7,519 nt of DNA from DASSHC01 sp035693105 (GTDB lineage: Bacteria > Chloroflexota > Chloroflexia > Thermomicrobiales > Thermomicrobiaceae): contig DASSHC010000490.1 in the NCBI GenBank assembly GCA_035693105.1, forward strand, positions 1 through 7,519. Reading direction: 5' to 3'. This document shows, piece by piece, positions 1 to 5,323 of the stretch. The position numbers and the translations under genes are program-made. Position 1 is the first letter of the stretch; every line of letters starts with the position of its first letter. The notes below the pieces were generated by a model, which saw only the letters and a list, made by a program, of their open reading frames with translations, was not told where the DNA came from and ran no database searches.

Positions 1-2
1 CG

Positions 3-161
3 GTGCACGAGTTCATCAACGCCGGGGAGGAGGCGACCGGCTATCGCGGCCTCTTCGCCCGCCCCGCCGCCGTCCTGGTCGACGGTGAGGGTATCCGCCA
101 CGGGGGCGACTACCCCTTCCTGCAGGGCTCGGCGGTCGGCGTGCCGCGCGGAGAAGGATAG
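3..161 (+). CDS. C-terminal fragment of an unrecognised protein
   Basis: An open frame enters from the left edge and ends at TAG (159-161), giving 52 visible residues. They begin VHEFINAGEEATGYRGLF and end GSAVGVPRGEG. The true start lies outside the window; the GTG at 3 is only the first complete codon. Codon use is strongly G/C at third positions, like the genes downstream, so this is probably a real gene end. The fragment shows no catalytic motif or domain that I recognise, so no function is given. It lies 57 bases upstream of the phosphotransferase-like gene on the same strand and could share its transcript. Confidence 0.6.
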   Translation: MHEFINAGEEATGYRGLFARPAAVLVDGEGIRHGGDYPFLQGSAVGVPRGEG

Positions 162-218
162 TCCCGAGCGAGACAGGCGGAACGATGCGCGCCGGCGACA
201 TGGAAGGACGGGCCAGTC

Positions 219-866
219 GTGGAGCAGGTGGCTCGGCACGGGCAGATCGTCATCTTGAACGGCGCGCCCCGGTCGGGGAAGTCGAGCATCGTCGCGGCGA
301 TTCAGGCAACGTTCGAGGGCGTTTGGATGAACCTTGGGGTGGATGTCTTCAACCAGGACGTCACACCCCCTCGGTACCGTCCCGGCATCGGCCTACGCCC
401 CGGCGGCGAGCGTCCAGACCTCGAGCCGCTCGTTCCCGTGTTCTACGCAGCGCTCTATGACTCCATCGCCGCGCACAGTCGCCTGGGGCTCAATGTGGTG
501 GCCGACGTGGGGCACCACGACTCCTATAGCCGGCCACGCCACATCCTGGCCGACTGTGCGCGGCGATTGGCTGGTCTGCCAGTGCTTTTCGTCGGCGTCA
601 CCTGTCCGATCGACGTCATCATGCAGCGTCGCAATGCCGGCCAGGCCGGGCGGGAAGGCGCCTACCTCACCGGCACCACGACAGACCCGATCCCACCCCC
701 GGTCCGCCGCTGGCAGCGCGAGGTTCACCGGCCCGGTATCTACGACCTGACCGTCGATACTTCGATTACGACGCCGGCCGAATGTGCCGCCGCGATCTGG
801 GAGCGTCTCCAAGACGGGCGGGCGACGATTGCATGTGCCACTCTAGCCCACGAGCCAGAGGCGTGA
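219..866 (+). CDS. Chloramphenicol 3-O-phosphotransferase-like P-loop kinase
   Basis: The 215-residue product resembles the chloramphenicol phosphotransferase (CPT) family, P-loop kinases that move the ATP gamma-phosphate onto a small-molecule hydroxyl. A Walker A motif, GAPRSGKS (15-22), follows the strand IVILN. The segment W36...GVD (40-42) aligns with the W...GVD of the Streptomyces venezuelae enzyme, placing D42 where its proposed catalytic base Asp37 lies. Further family-like segments are VVADV (93-97), VLFVGVTCP (122-130) and the tail REVH...YDLTVDTS (167-182) followed by ECA..I. The protein is somewhat longer than the Streptomyces enzyme (about 180 residues). The start is GTG, with GGAAGG about 10 bases upstream; a second GTG follows at 228. 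Its stop overlaps the next gene (TGATG). The true substrate is unknown: many homologues are annotated only as AAA or zeta-toxin-like ATPases, and chloramphenicol resistance cannot be assumed. Confidence 0.88.
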   Translation: MEQVARHGQIVILNGAPRSGKSSIVAAIQATFEGVWMNLGVDVFNQDVTPPRYRPGIGLRPGGERPDLEPLVPVFYAALYDSIAAHSRLGLNVVADVGHHDSYSRPRHILADCARRLAGLPVLFVGVTCPIDVIMQRRNAGQAGREGAYLTGTTTDPIPPPVRRWQREVHRPGIYDLTVDTSITTPAECAAAIWERLQDGRATIACATLAHEPEA

Positions 867-1333
867 TGCACGCTATCGCGGCTTCACGGCTGGGCGCCTG
901 GCTGCTGGCGCGCACGGTCCACCACCTCGACCGGCGCCTGCTGGGCCGCTGGCACGGCCGCTGGGCCACCTCCACGCTTGCCGGCCTGCCCACCGTGCTG
1001 CTGACGACGACGGGGGCGCGGACGGGGCGGCCGCGCAGCGTGCCGCTGGTCGGCATCCCCGACGGCGAGCGCATCATCCTGGTCGCCTCGCGCTTCGGCG
1101 GCGCCCACCACCCCGCCTGGTACCACAACCTGAAGGCGCGGCCGGAGTGCCTGATCACGCTGGACGGCCAGACCGGCGCCTACCGCGCTCGTGAAGCCAC
1201 GAGGACGGAGCGCGAGCAGGCCTGGCGCCTGGCGACCGCCTGCTATCCCGGTTACGCCGCCTACCAGGCGCGGTCCGCTGGACGACTCATCCCGGTGATG
1301 ATCCTGACACCCGCGAGCGCGGGCGCTGGCTAA
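866..1333 (+). CDS. F420-dependent nitroreductase-family (Ddn-like) oxidoreductase
   Basis: The 155-residue product matches the deazaflavin-dependent nitroreductase family (PF04075-like split beta-barrel proteins related to mycobacterial Ddn), which use reduced coenzyme F420 to reduce nitro compounds, quinones or enones. Family signatures appear in the usual order: LTTTGARTGRPRSVPL (46-61), VASRFGG (73-79), HPAWYHNL (82-89), YPGYAAYQ (127-134) and RLIPVMIL (140-147). The length is typical. I chose the ATG at 866 because it overlaps the upstream stop (TGATG), implying translational coupling, and because the conserved region begins soon after. An in-frame ATG at 782 would add 28 non-conserved residues inside the neighbouring gene. 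The first 40 residues contain an Arg/His-rich amphipathic stretch such as relatives have. Its presence implies that the host makes F420. The substrate cannot be read from the sequence. Confidence 0.9.
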   Translation: MHAIAASRLGAWLLARTVHHLDRRLLGRWHGRWATSTLAGLPTVLLTTTGARTGRPRSVPLVGIPDGERIILVASRFGGAHHPAWYHNLKARPECLITLDGQTGAYRAREATRTEREQAWRLATACYPGYAAYQARSAGRLIPVMILTPASAGAG

Positions 1334-1346
1334 CGCGCTTGCCGCG

Positions 1347-1691
1347 TCAGTCCAGCTTCGGTTCCGGCAGATCCGGCCGCGCCGCGACCGTCATCCGCTC
1401 GCTGGTGGTCAGCCCGGCCTGCGTGACGATGTACCGCGCCTCGACTGGATCGTGATCGGCCAGCGTGAGCGGCTCGATCAAGCCGTTGGCACGGAGCACG
1501 ACGATGGCGTTCAGATCGTTCGTCTGCACGGGTGGCTCATCGGTGGCGAATTGAATCGTGGTTCGCTGCTGGCGGACGGATAGCCGGAACCAGAGCTGCT
1601 CCTCGGTCAGGCCCTGCTCGGCGCCCCGCAGGTGCGCCTGCGCCAGCTCACCGAGTAGCCGTGTGGCGTTTTGACTCAGCCCAATAGTCAT
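1347..1691 (-). CDS. Hypothetical protein, possible winged-helix fold
   Basis: This encodes a 114-residue protein starting MTIGLSQNATRLLGELAQ. The ATG at 1691 is preceded by AGAGGA at good spacing. The frame stays open up to 1874, but the upstream part has an Arg-rich composition with no ribosome binding site and overlaps the next gene, so I reject it. The order of elements suggests a winged-helix protein: helix TRLLGELAQAHL, second helix TEEQLWFRL, helix NDLNAIVVLRANGLIEPL, then YIVTQAGL, which could be the wing. That fold guess is inference, and I recognise no family. It converges on the nitroreductase gene with only 13 bases between the stops. It is the last of three small minus-strand genes that may be co-transcribed, although the 145-base gap ahead of it allows a separate promoter. 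Confidence 0.68.
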   Translation of the reverse strand: MTIGLSQNATRLLGELAQAHLRGAEQGLTEEQLWFRLSVRQQRTTIQFATDEPPVQTNDLNAIVVLRANGLIEPLTLADHDPVEARYIVTQAGLTTSERMTVAARPDLPEPKLD

Positions 1692-1836
1692 CGATCGTTC
1701 CTCTCGTGACGGTGTCGCCAGGTGTCGCTGCCGCGTTCGATGGTTGACTGGTGGGCAGGATCGCGGTTCGCGGCGTCGTTCGGAGCAACAATCCGCGTGG
1801 TCGCGCGTTCGCCAGCCGGCGGCACAGGCCAGCGGG

Positions 1837-2052
1837 TCAATCCCGACCGGTCGATGCTCGGCCCAGTCCATCATCAGCTATGCGCGCCCCGTCGCGCGCC
1901 ATGTCGGGTACGGTCTCCTCGAGTTCCTCCCGTAGCGCGGACAGCGTGCCCATGTCGGCCCACTGTGTCAAGGGGTGGGACTCGGCCCAACGCAGCAGCG
2001 CGTCGACCGATCGGGTCAGAATATCAAGACGTTCGGCGGAAGCTGGCTCCAT
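1837..2052 (-). CDS. Small hypothetical helical protein (71 aa)
   Basis: This encodes a 71-residue protein starting MEPASAERLDIL. I chose the ATG at 2052 because AAGGA lies 8 bases upstream; the ATG three codons earlier (2061) directly abuts that AAGGA and has no usable spacing. The middle of the protein (RLDILTRSVDALLRWAES and LSALREELEETVPDMA) should form two amphipathic helices, and the tail is polar. There is no signal peptide, membrane segment or recognised domain. A 14-bp inverted repeat (2077-2090) lies 24 bases upstream. The gene sits between two other small uncharacterised genes on the same strand, so it may belong to a lineage-specific cluster. Function is unknown. Confidence 0.5.
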   Translation of the reverse strand: MEPASAERLDILTRSVDALLRWAESHPLTQWADMGTLSALREELEETVPDMARDGARIADDGLGRASTGRD

Positions 2053-2076
2053 GGACGTCATCCTTACTACGAGGCC

Positions 2077-2090
2077 GATTCCGAGGAATC
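2077..2090. repeat. 14-bp inverted repeat upstream of the 71-aa gene
   Basis: GATTCC and GGAATC are perfect inverted arms around a GA centre. The repeat lies 24 bases ahead of the ATG at 2052, just beyond its ribosome binding site. It could be a protein-binding site, or an RNA hairpin (GATTC, loop CGAG, GAATC) in the leader. One or two such 6+6 matches are expected by chance in a window of this size, so support is weak. Confidence 0.3.
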
Positions 2091-2125
2091 AAAGCAATCG
2101 CGCGCCACCCGGCCCCCGTCGCGAC

Positions 2126-2332
2126 TCAGGCGTCGGAGTCCGCATAGTGGTGTATGGCCCACAACAATTTCTCGGCGTCCTCGCCGTAGAGTTCGGTCAC
2201 GCGATCGGGATGCCCGAAGAGCAGCCGGACCACCGTCACCATCCGCTCACCCCGGCGGACTTCGTCGCGCCGCACCTCGGTCACCAGTTCCAGGTTGACG
2301 ATGCTGTCGTGGAGCTGGATGAACTGTGCCAT
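2126..2332 (-). CDS. Small hypothetical protein (68 aa)
   Basis: This encodes a 68-residue protein starting MAQFIQLHDSIVNLELV. The ATG at 2332 has a strong ribosome binding site, AAGGAG, 9 bases upstream within GAGAAAGGAGAGC. Upstream in-frame starts (to 2410) would place the leader hairpin inside the coding region and lack a site. The alternating hydrophobic pattern (IQLHDSIVNLELVTEV, then RMVTVVRLLFG) suggests several beta strands, followed by a helix, DAEKLLWAIHHYAD. The protein is soluble, with no cysteines and no recognisable domain or catalytic motif. It is the first gene of the minus-strand group 2332-1347, with 73 bases to the next gene. A stable hairpin and a palindrome lie 42-82 bases upstream. 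Function is unknown. Confidence 0.72.
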   Translation of the reverse strand: MAQFIQLHDSIVNLELVTEVRRDEVRRGERMVTVVRLLFGHPDRVTELYGEDAEKLLWAIHHYADSDA

Positions 2333-2373
2333 CCGTCTGCTCTCCTTTCTCACGATGCGCCATGCCCCACTGG

Positions 2374-2399
2374 GCTCCGCCGGGTTTGCCTGGCGGAGC
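2374..2399. repeat. Stable 11-bp hairpin
   Basis: GCTCCGCCGGG and CCTGGCGGAGC pair around a TTTG loop. Ten pairs are Watson-Crick and one is a G-U wobble when read on the plus strand; on the minus strand that position is an A-C mismatch. It lies 42 bases upstream of the 68-aa gene and just beyond the stop of the tentative ORF 2407-2667. It could be a leader structure, or a terminator for transcription leaving either side. No T-run follows on either strand, so a classical intrinsic terminator is not supported. Confidence 0.6.
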
Positions 2400-2414
2400 G
2401 GCCGTGTCACGGCC
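2400..2414. repeat. 15-bp palindrome, operator-like
   Basis: GGCCGTG and CACGGCC are perfect 7-base inverted arms around a single T. The palindrome directly abuts the hairpin 2374-2399. The single-base centre suits a dimeric DNA-binding protein better than an RNA loop. It lies 68 bases upstream of the 68-aa start codon, within reach of a promoter for the minus-strand small genes. Confidence 0.4.
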
Positions 2415-2667
2415 GGCGCACCGGGGACGGCATGTGGCGACGGTGCCGCGCTCCCCGCGAGTAGGTCGACAAGAGCGTTGCATGCGACGGGAGCCGCAGC
2501 ACGCGTAGCAGCGGTGACGCGGCTGGTAGCATCCGATCCTGAATGTGGAGGAGGTCGCCGAAAGACGAAGGTAAGCGGCGCGCGGTCTCCGGCCCCTTCC
2601 GGTCGCCGGCTGAAGCCAGTTCTCGGGCACCACGGTGCGAGCGAGGGGCGTGTTCCCGGTCAGGCAT
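2407..2667 (-). CDS. Tentative small ORF (86 aa), unrecognised
   Basis: A possible 86-residue product starts MPDREHAPRSHRGARELA. In its favour, AAAGGA sits 8 bases ahead of the ATG, and this initiation region (AAAGGATCAC, then TATG) nearly repeats the one at 3505. A hairpin also follows directly after its stop. Against it, the product is Arg/Ser/Pro-rich, typical of a chance open frame in GC-rich DNA, with no recognisable domain; only the middle (FGDLLHIQDRMLPAASPLLRVLRL) has a hydrophobic helix-like pattern. It would be read in the same direction as the three small genes downstream. Confidence 0.25.
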   Translation of the reverse strand: MPDREHAPRSHRGARELASAGDRKGPETARRLPSSFGDLLHIQDRMLPAASPLLRVLRLPSHATLLSTYSRGARHRRHMPSPVRRP

Positions 2668-2880
2668 ATCGGTGATCCTTTCTCGGTTCCCCTCCGTCTA
2701 TCTGAATCTGACGATGAGGCCGGCATCTGGGCGACGAGGACAGCGGAATCGTTCGAAGCGCTGCCGCGATCGCACGGCATCAACCTGCCGCGGCCGCCGG
2801 CGATCCCGATGAACGCCAGGGCCGGCAACCCGATATGCGAAGAGATGCAGAGCGATCGGCCGAACCGAGGAGGAGAAAGC

Positions 2881-2899
2881 CCGGGTGTTCGACGCCCGG
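2881..2899. repeat. GC-rich hairpin
   Basis: CCGGGTGT and ACGCCCGG pair around TCG, giving eight pairs on the plus strand with one G-U wobble. On the minus strand one pair becomes C-A, and the structure is followed by GCTTTCT. That makes it a weak terminator candidate for leftward transcription, for example after the short ORF ending at 2917. Eight bases of self-complementary GGAGCTCC (2903-2910) lie beside it. Confidence 0.35.
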
Positions 2900-2916
2900 T
2901 CAGGAGCTCCGGTTTC

Positions 2917-3012
2917 CTACACGACAATCATACACCACGAGGCAAGCGTGACCATCGTAATGCCGCCTGTGACGTTCAAGATGCACGAGAGGGAAACCAT
3001 TCGATGCCGCAT
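2917..3012 (-). CDS. Tentative 31-aa membrane peptide
   Basis: The short frame starts MRHRMVSLSCIL and ends TLASWCMIVV. AGGAG lies 6 bases before the ATG at 3012. After a basic start (R2, H3, R4) nearly the whole peptide is hydrophobic, enough for one membrane span with the N-terminus inside. A GC hairpin followed by a short T-rich stretch lies just past the stop. Single-span peptides of this size include type I toxins and regulators of membrane proteins, but no family is recognised here. A hydrophobic run of this length can also arise by chance, so this is a flagged possibility. Confidence 0.2.
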   Translation of the reverse strand: MRHRMVSLSCILNVTGGITMVTLASWCMIVV

Positions 3013-3242
3013 TGCCGTCTCCTGGCGCGGAAGGCGAGGATCCTCTGGCTCGCCGATCCGCATCGCGTCGCAGTCATCACCGGCTGCCGTATCCGTCGAT
3101 CGGCAGTGCCGGCGACGGCCGCGTTCAGTTCGCGCGGCGAGGACGCCGGCAGCAGCCTGACCCCCTGGCGTTGCCGAACCTCCCAGGCCCGGATTGCCGC
3201 GCGGCCCACGTACAATTTTGTCCCGCCAGTCATCGTCACGTG

Positions 3243-3251
3243 TGGTATACT
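3243..3251 (+). promoter_or_regulatory. Candidate extended -10 promoter, rightward
   Basis: TGGTATACT combines the TGn extension with a TATACT hexamer that differs from TATAAT at one position. No good -35 lies 16-18 bases upstream; TTGTCC at 3218 is 22 bases away. Transcription would start near 3258 and leave a leader of about 245 bases before the gene at 3505. It is the best -10 match found in this AT-poor region. Confidence 0.4.
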
Positions 3252-3504
3252 CGGATAACGCGAGCAACATTTTCCGGCTTGTCGGCCGATGGGCGCTCGC
3301 GCCTCAGCCTCGGGGAGCCGCCGCCTCGGATATCGTCGGAGCTACGGCGCTGAAACCTCCCGCATCCTATTGAGGCAGAGAGGGTATCCGCATCAACAGC
3401 AACACCAGACGAGACCCCGATTTCCGGCGGCTAGTCCACGCAGCGGCGCGACTTTGCACCGTCCGGTCAGCCGCCGGCCCATCCGATACGCAAAGGATCA
3501 CGCT

Positions 3505-4077
3505 ATGACAGCTCTTACCTCGCGCCTCCACCGCAACCTGGATGACAGTTCGGACACGGCTCCCCAGGAGGCCGGAGCGACGATCGGGACGCTGGCCGGG
3601 TGGCAGGGGGAGAGCGCCTGCTGCTTCGGCGGCGGCCGTTTCGGCGCCGCCACGATCGGCCAGGTCATCACCGCACCCGAGGGCGTAACCGCCCTGCGCC
3701 GCTTCTCCTTCGTGCTGAAGCTGCCCGCCAGTCTGGCCTTCCGAGGTGAGGTATACGGCTGGGATGGGCACACGGCTTCCGGATCCGCGCTCTTCGAGAG
3801 TCCCTCCACGATGACCAGCGGCGAGAACGACTTCCAAGAGATCACCTTCGTCACGCCGGACGCCAGCGTGGTCGCCGGCCAGCACTATGTCCTGTTCATC
3901 ACCACCGCCGGGCTTGCGGACGTGGACGGGCAAGCCGGCGCTTTCGGCCTCGGCCCGGCGCCTGATGGGGAGGGCTTCGTGTACCGCAATGATCGCGGCG
4001 ACGCGCGTTCATGGACAACGACGCCCTGGCAGCCCGGCCACGCGGACCTGGCGTTCGAGGCGCGCTTCAGTTCGTGA
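3505..4077 (+). CDS. Hypothetical beta-rich protein (190 aa)
   Basis: This encodes a 190-residue protein. The ATG at 3505 is preceded by AAAGGA at 7 bases. The frame is open from 3289, but that upstream part is Arg/Gln/Pro-rich and lacks a ribosome binding site. From about residue 45 the pattern is FGAATIGQVITAPEG, RRFSFVLKL, FRGEVYGWDG...GSALFES, FQEITFVTPD, AGQHYVLFITT, FVYRND and finally DLAFEARFSS. This succession of short strands with conserved-looking Gly, Trp and Asp resembles beta-sandwich proteins seen in bacterial genomes next to surface-protein or sorting-signal annotations. That resemblance is from memory and no family name is claimed. No signal peptide, membrane segment or sorting signal is visible, so it may be cytosolic or need another export route. 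It stands alone on the plus strand and converges on the NUDIX gene with a 25-base gap. Confidence 0.8.
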   Translation: MTALTSRLHRNLDDSSDTAPQEAGATIGTLAGWQGESACCFGGGRFGAATIGQVITAPEGVTALRRFSFVLKLPASLAFRGEVYGWDGHTASGSALFESPSTMTSGENDFQEITFVTPDASVVAGQHYVLFITTAGLADVDGQAGAFGLGPAPDGEGFVYRNDRGDARSWTTTPWQPGHADLAFEARFSS

Positions 4078-4102
4078 GTCTGATACCGCCAGGCCGCCGC
4101 GA

Positions 4103-4531
4103 TCAGCCAATACCGGCGGTCGCCGCGGCCAACTGCGCCCGGACATCCGCCGGGCTCGTGCGGCCAACCGCCTCATCGATCGGGAGCCAGGCGAATCGGT
4201 CGTGTTCCGGCGAGAGGCGGATCTCGGCGTCGCGGGGCGCCTCGGCCAGGTAGACGGCCCAGTCACCGGGGCCACCGGCTGGCCGCAGCGGCAGCCTCAG
4301 GCCGGTCTCCTCGCGCAGCTCGCGCGCCGCGCAGACCGCGATCGACTCGCCGGGGTAGCGAGCGCCGGAGGGCGGCCCCCAGGCCCAATCGCCCTCGAAG
4401 TCGGGACCCAGCTGCGCCCGGTGGAGCACGAGGAGCTCCGGGCCGCGCTCGCCGTGCCGGCAGACGACGACCGCCGCGCCAAAGGGCGCCTCGCGGCTGA
4501 CCGGCTCCCCGTCCCAGGTGCGCTCTACCAT
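4103..4531 (-). CDS. NUDIX hydrolase
   Basis: The 142-residue product is a single-domain NUDIX protein, an enzyme type that cleaves nucleoside diphosphates linked to another group, usually with Mg2+ or Mn2+. The full signature GX5EX7REUXEEXGU spans residues 56-78: G56, E62, R70, E71, L72, E74, E75, G77 and L78 are all present, so metal binding should be intact. The preceding W49-A-W-G-P-P-S is the usual lead-in, although WGPPSG differs from the commoner WxxPGG form. The start at 4531 follows GAGGA; that site contains the TGA stop of the toxin gene 7 bases away, so translation is probably coupled. An upstream ATG (4579) lies inside the toxin frame with no site. The substrate cannot be read from the signature; 8-oxo-dGTP, ADP-ribose and other nucleotides are all possible. 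Confidence 0.9.
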   Translation of the reverse strand: MVERTWDGEPVSREAPFGAAVVVCRHGERGPELLVLHRAQLGPDFEGDWAWGPPSGARYPGESIAVCAARELREETGLRLPLRPAGGPGDWAVYLAEAPRDAEIRLSPEHDRFAWLPIDEAVGRTSPADVRAQLAAATAGIG

Positions 4532-4538
4532 GCTGTCC

Positions 4539-4991
4539 TCACGTCCCCCACGATGCTGGACCGCTTCTGTTCGCTTCATCTCGGCCCGGTGGCTGCTGCC
4601 GAATTTCGATCCCGACGTTCGGAAACCGAGCGTCGAGCGTGTAGACGACGCTGTCTGAGCCAGCAGAGCGAGCGACGGACCAAAGCATCGCGTCCGCAAA
4701 CGCGACTCGTCCGGATGGACGGCACATCAGCAGCGCCTGGATGATGACATCCTGATCGAGCCCCCACACCGTGATGTTTGCTTTTCGCACGAGATGGATG
4801 AGGCTATCCACGACGGTCTCGCGGGGAACGTCGTATAGCCGGCGGAGGACGTAAGCTACCTCCGCTAGGACGCCAGCAGTGAGGACGATGTCGTCCTCGC
4901 CATTCAATATTCGGCTAGCGATTGTCGCGAGGTGCTCTGGCTCGCCGGTGAGGTAGCGGACGACGACATTGGTATCGACGAACGCGGTCAT
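4539..4991 (-). CDS. vapC: VapC-like PIN-domain ribonuclease toxin
   Basis: The 150-residue product is a PIN-domain protein of the VapC toxin type, Mg2+-dependent ribonucleases that cut tRNA or rRNA and stop growth when released from their antitoxin. The acidic residues expected in the active site are present: D6 in FVDTNVVVRYL, E44 in LTAGVLAEVAYVL, D100 in FADAMLW and D120 in VYTLDARF. Length is slightly above the usual 125-140 because of a polar tail after IEIRQQ. The ATG at 4991 overlaps the antitoxin stop by 4 bases (ATGA), the usual arrangement for coupled toxin-antitoxin translation. The downstream NUDIX gene begins 7 bases after the stop. No catalytic residue is missing, so the toxin looks functional. 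The RNA target cannot be predicted. Confidence 0.92.
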   Translation of the reverse strand: MTAFVDTNVVVRYLTGEPEHLATIASRILNGEDDIVLTAGVLAEVAYVLRRLYDVPRETVVDSLIHLVRKANITVWGLDQDVIIQALLMCRPSGRVAFADAMLWSVARSAGSDSVVYTLDARFPNVGIEIRQQPPGRDEANRSGPASWGT

Positions 4992-5293
4992 ACCGTGTGA
5001 TCGCCGCTCGACTGCTGCCCACCCTCTTCATCGCCGGCCATCTCCTCCCGCGCCCGCTCAAGCCAGGCTGCTTCCCGTGCCGCGCGCAGATCTGCCTCAG
5101 TGGGGAAGTGGTGCTTGATATACGGCGCGAGGATTCCGGCTAATGACTCGTTGTGCTCAGGTGGTATGAAGAAGATCTCGACGTGATCACCCACGAGCTG
5201 TTGGATGGCCAACCATCCGGGCTCGACCCCCAGCCGTTCCCGGATCCCCTTCTCGATGACGACTTGACCCTTGGGGCCGACACGGTGCGCCAA
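4988..5293 (-). CDS. vapB: AbrB/MazE-type antitoxin, partner of the PIN toxin
   Basis: With the TTG start at 5293 the product has 101 residues. Residues 3-45 (HRVGPKGQVVIEKGIRERLG, then EPGW and HVEIFFIPPE) form the swapped-hairpin SpoVT/AbrB DNA-binding domain. The rest (NESLAGILAPYI, then a charged helix LRAAREAAWLERAREEM) should wrap around and block the PIN active site. This split is normal for antitoxins, which also repress their own operon. I prefer TTG because GGAGG lies 7 bases ahead of it. The in-frame ATG at 5323 would add 10 residues, has no ribosome binding site and sits one base from a -10 element. The gene overlaps the toxin by 4 bases. AbrB-type antitoxins paired with VapC toxins are well known; vapB is used here in that functional sense. 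Confidence 0.9.
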   Translation of the reverse strand: MAHRVGPKGQVVIEKGIRERLGVEPGWLAIQQLVGDHVEIFFIPPEHNESLAGILAPYIKHHFPTEADLRAAREAAWLERAREEMAGDEEGGQQSSGDHTV

Positions 5294-5297
5294 ATTC

Positions 5298-5305
5298 TCA
5301 CCTCC
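5298..5305 (-). promoter_or_regulatory. Shine-Dalgarno site deciding the TTG start
   Basis: Read on the minus strand this is GGAGGTGA, an almost perfect match to the 16S rRNA tail, with 7 bases between GGAGG and the TTG at 5293-5291. It lies inside the longer ATG-started frame, which argues that the longer frame is not used. Confidence 0.75.
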
Positions 5306-5323
5306 ACACTCGGGTTGTACCAT

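Larger units (their letters stand above)
2333..3504. other. 1.2-kb interval without a confident gene
   Basis: No frame in this stretch combines a good start, codon bias and recognisable protein. It separates leftward small genes from a rightward gene, so it should hold divergent regulatory sequence. What can be seen: a hairpin and adjacent palindrome (2374-2414), a possible minus-strand ORF with a ribosome binding site (2407-2667), a GC hairpin (2881-2899), a possible 31-codon membrane peptide (2917-3012), an open minus frame (2976-3239) without a ribosome binding site, and an extended -10 element (3243-3251). The longest open frame (2635-3258, plus strand) does not look like a protein. Decayed genes or an unrecognised small-RNA locus are possible. 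Confidence 0.5.

Noticed and set aside
1310..1323. CCCGC-GAGC-GCGGG hairpin as a terminator for the nitroreductase gene
   Set aside because: It lies before the stop codon, has a 5-bp stem and no following T-run.
1692..1874. N-terminal extension of the 114-aa gene
   Set aside because: The extension is Arg/Cys-rich, overlaps the end of the 71-aa gene and lacks a ribosome binding site. The ATG at 1691 has a good one.
2976..3239. 87-codon minus-strand frame, starting at GTG 3239 or ATG 3233
   Set aside because: The first part (KLYVGRAAIRAWEVRQRQG) looks protein-like, but no ribosome binding site precedes either start, the second half is Arg-rich and unconvincing, and no family is recognised. 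It is kept only as a possible decayed fragment.
2635..3258. 207-codon open frame on the plus strand
   Set aside because: It has no ribosome binding site, no recognisable domain and a residue pattern typical of chance frames in GC-rich DNA. It runs across the hairpin at 2881-2899 and ends inside the extended -10 region.
4085..4120. ACCGCC/GGCGGT pair between the convergent genes as a bidirectional terminator
   Set aside because: The 24-base loop is too long, there is no T-run, and part of it lies in the NUDIX coding region.
3887..4744. 285-codon plus-strand frame
   Set aside because: It runs antisense through the NUDIX gene and into the toxin gene, both with clear motifs on the other strand, and has no domain of its own.
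5294..5323. ATG start of the antitoxin at 5323
   Set aside because: It would sit one base from the extended -10 and lacks a Shine-Dalgarno site. The TTG at 5293 fits both.
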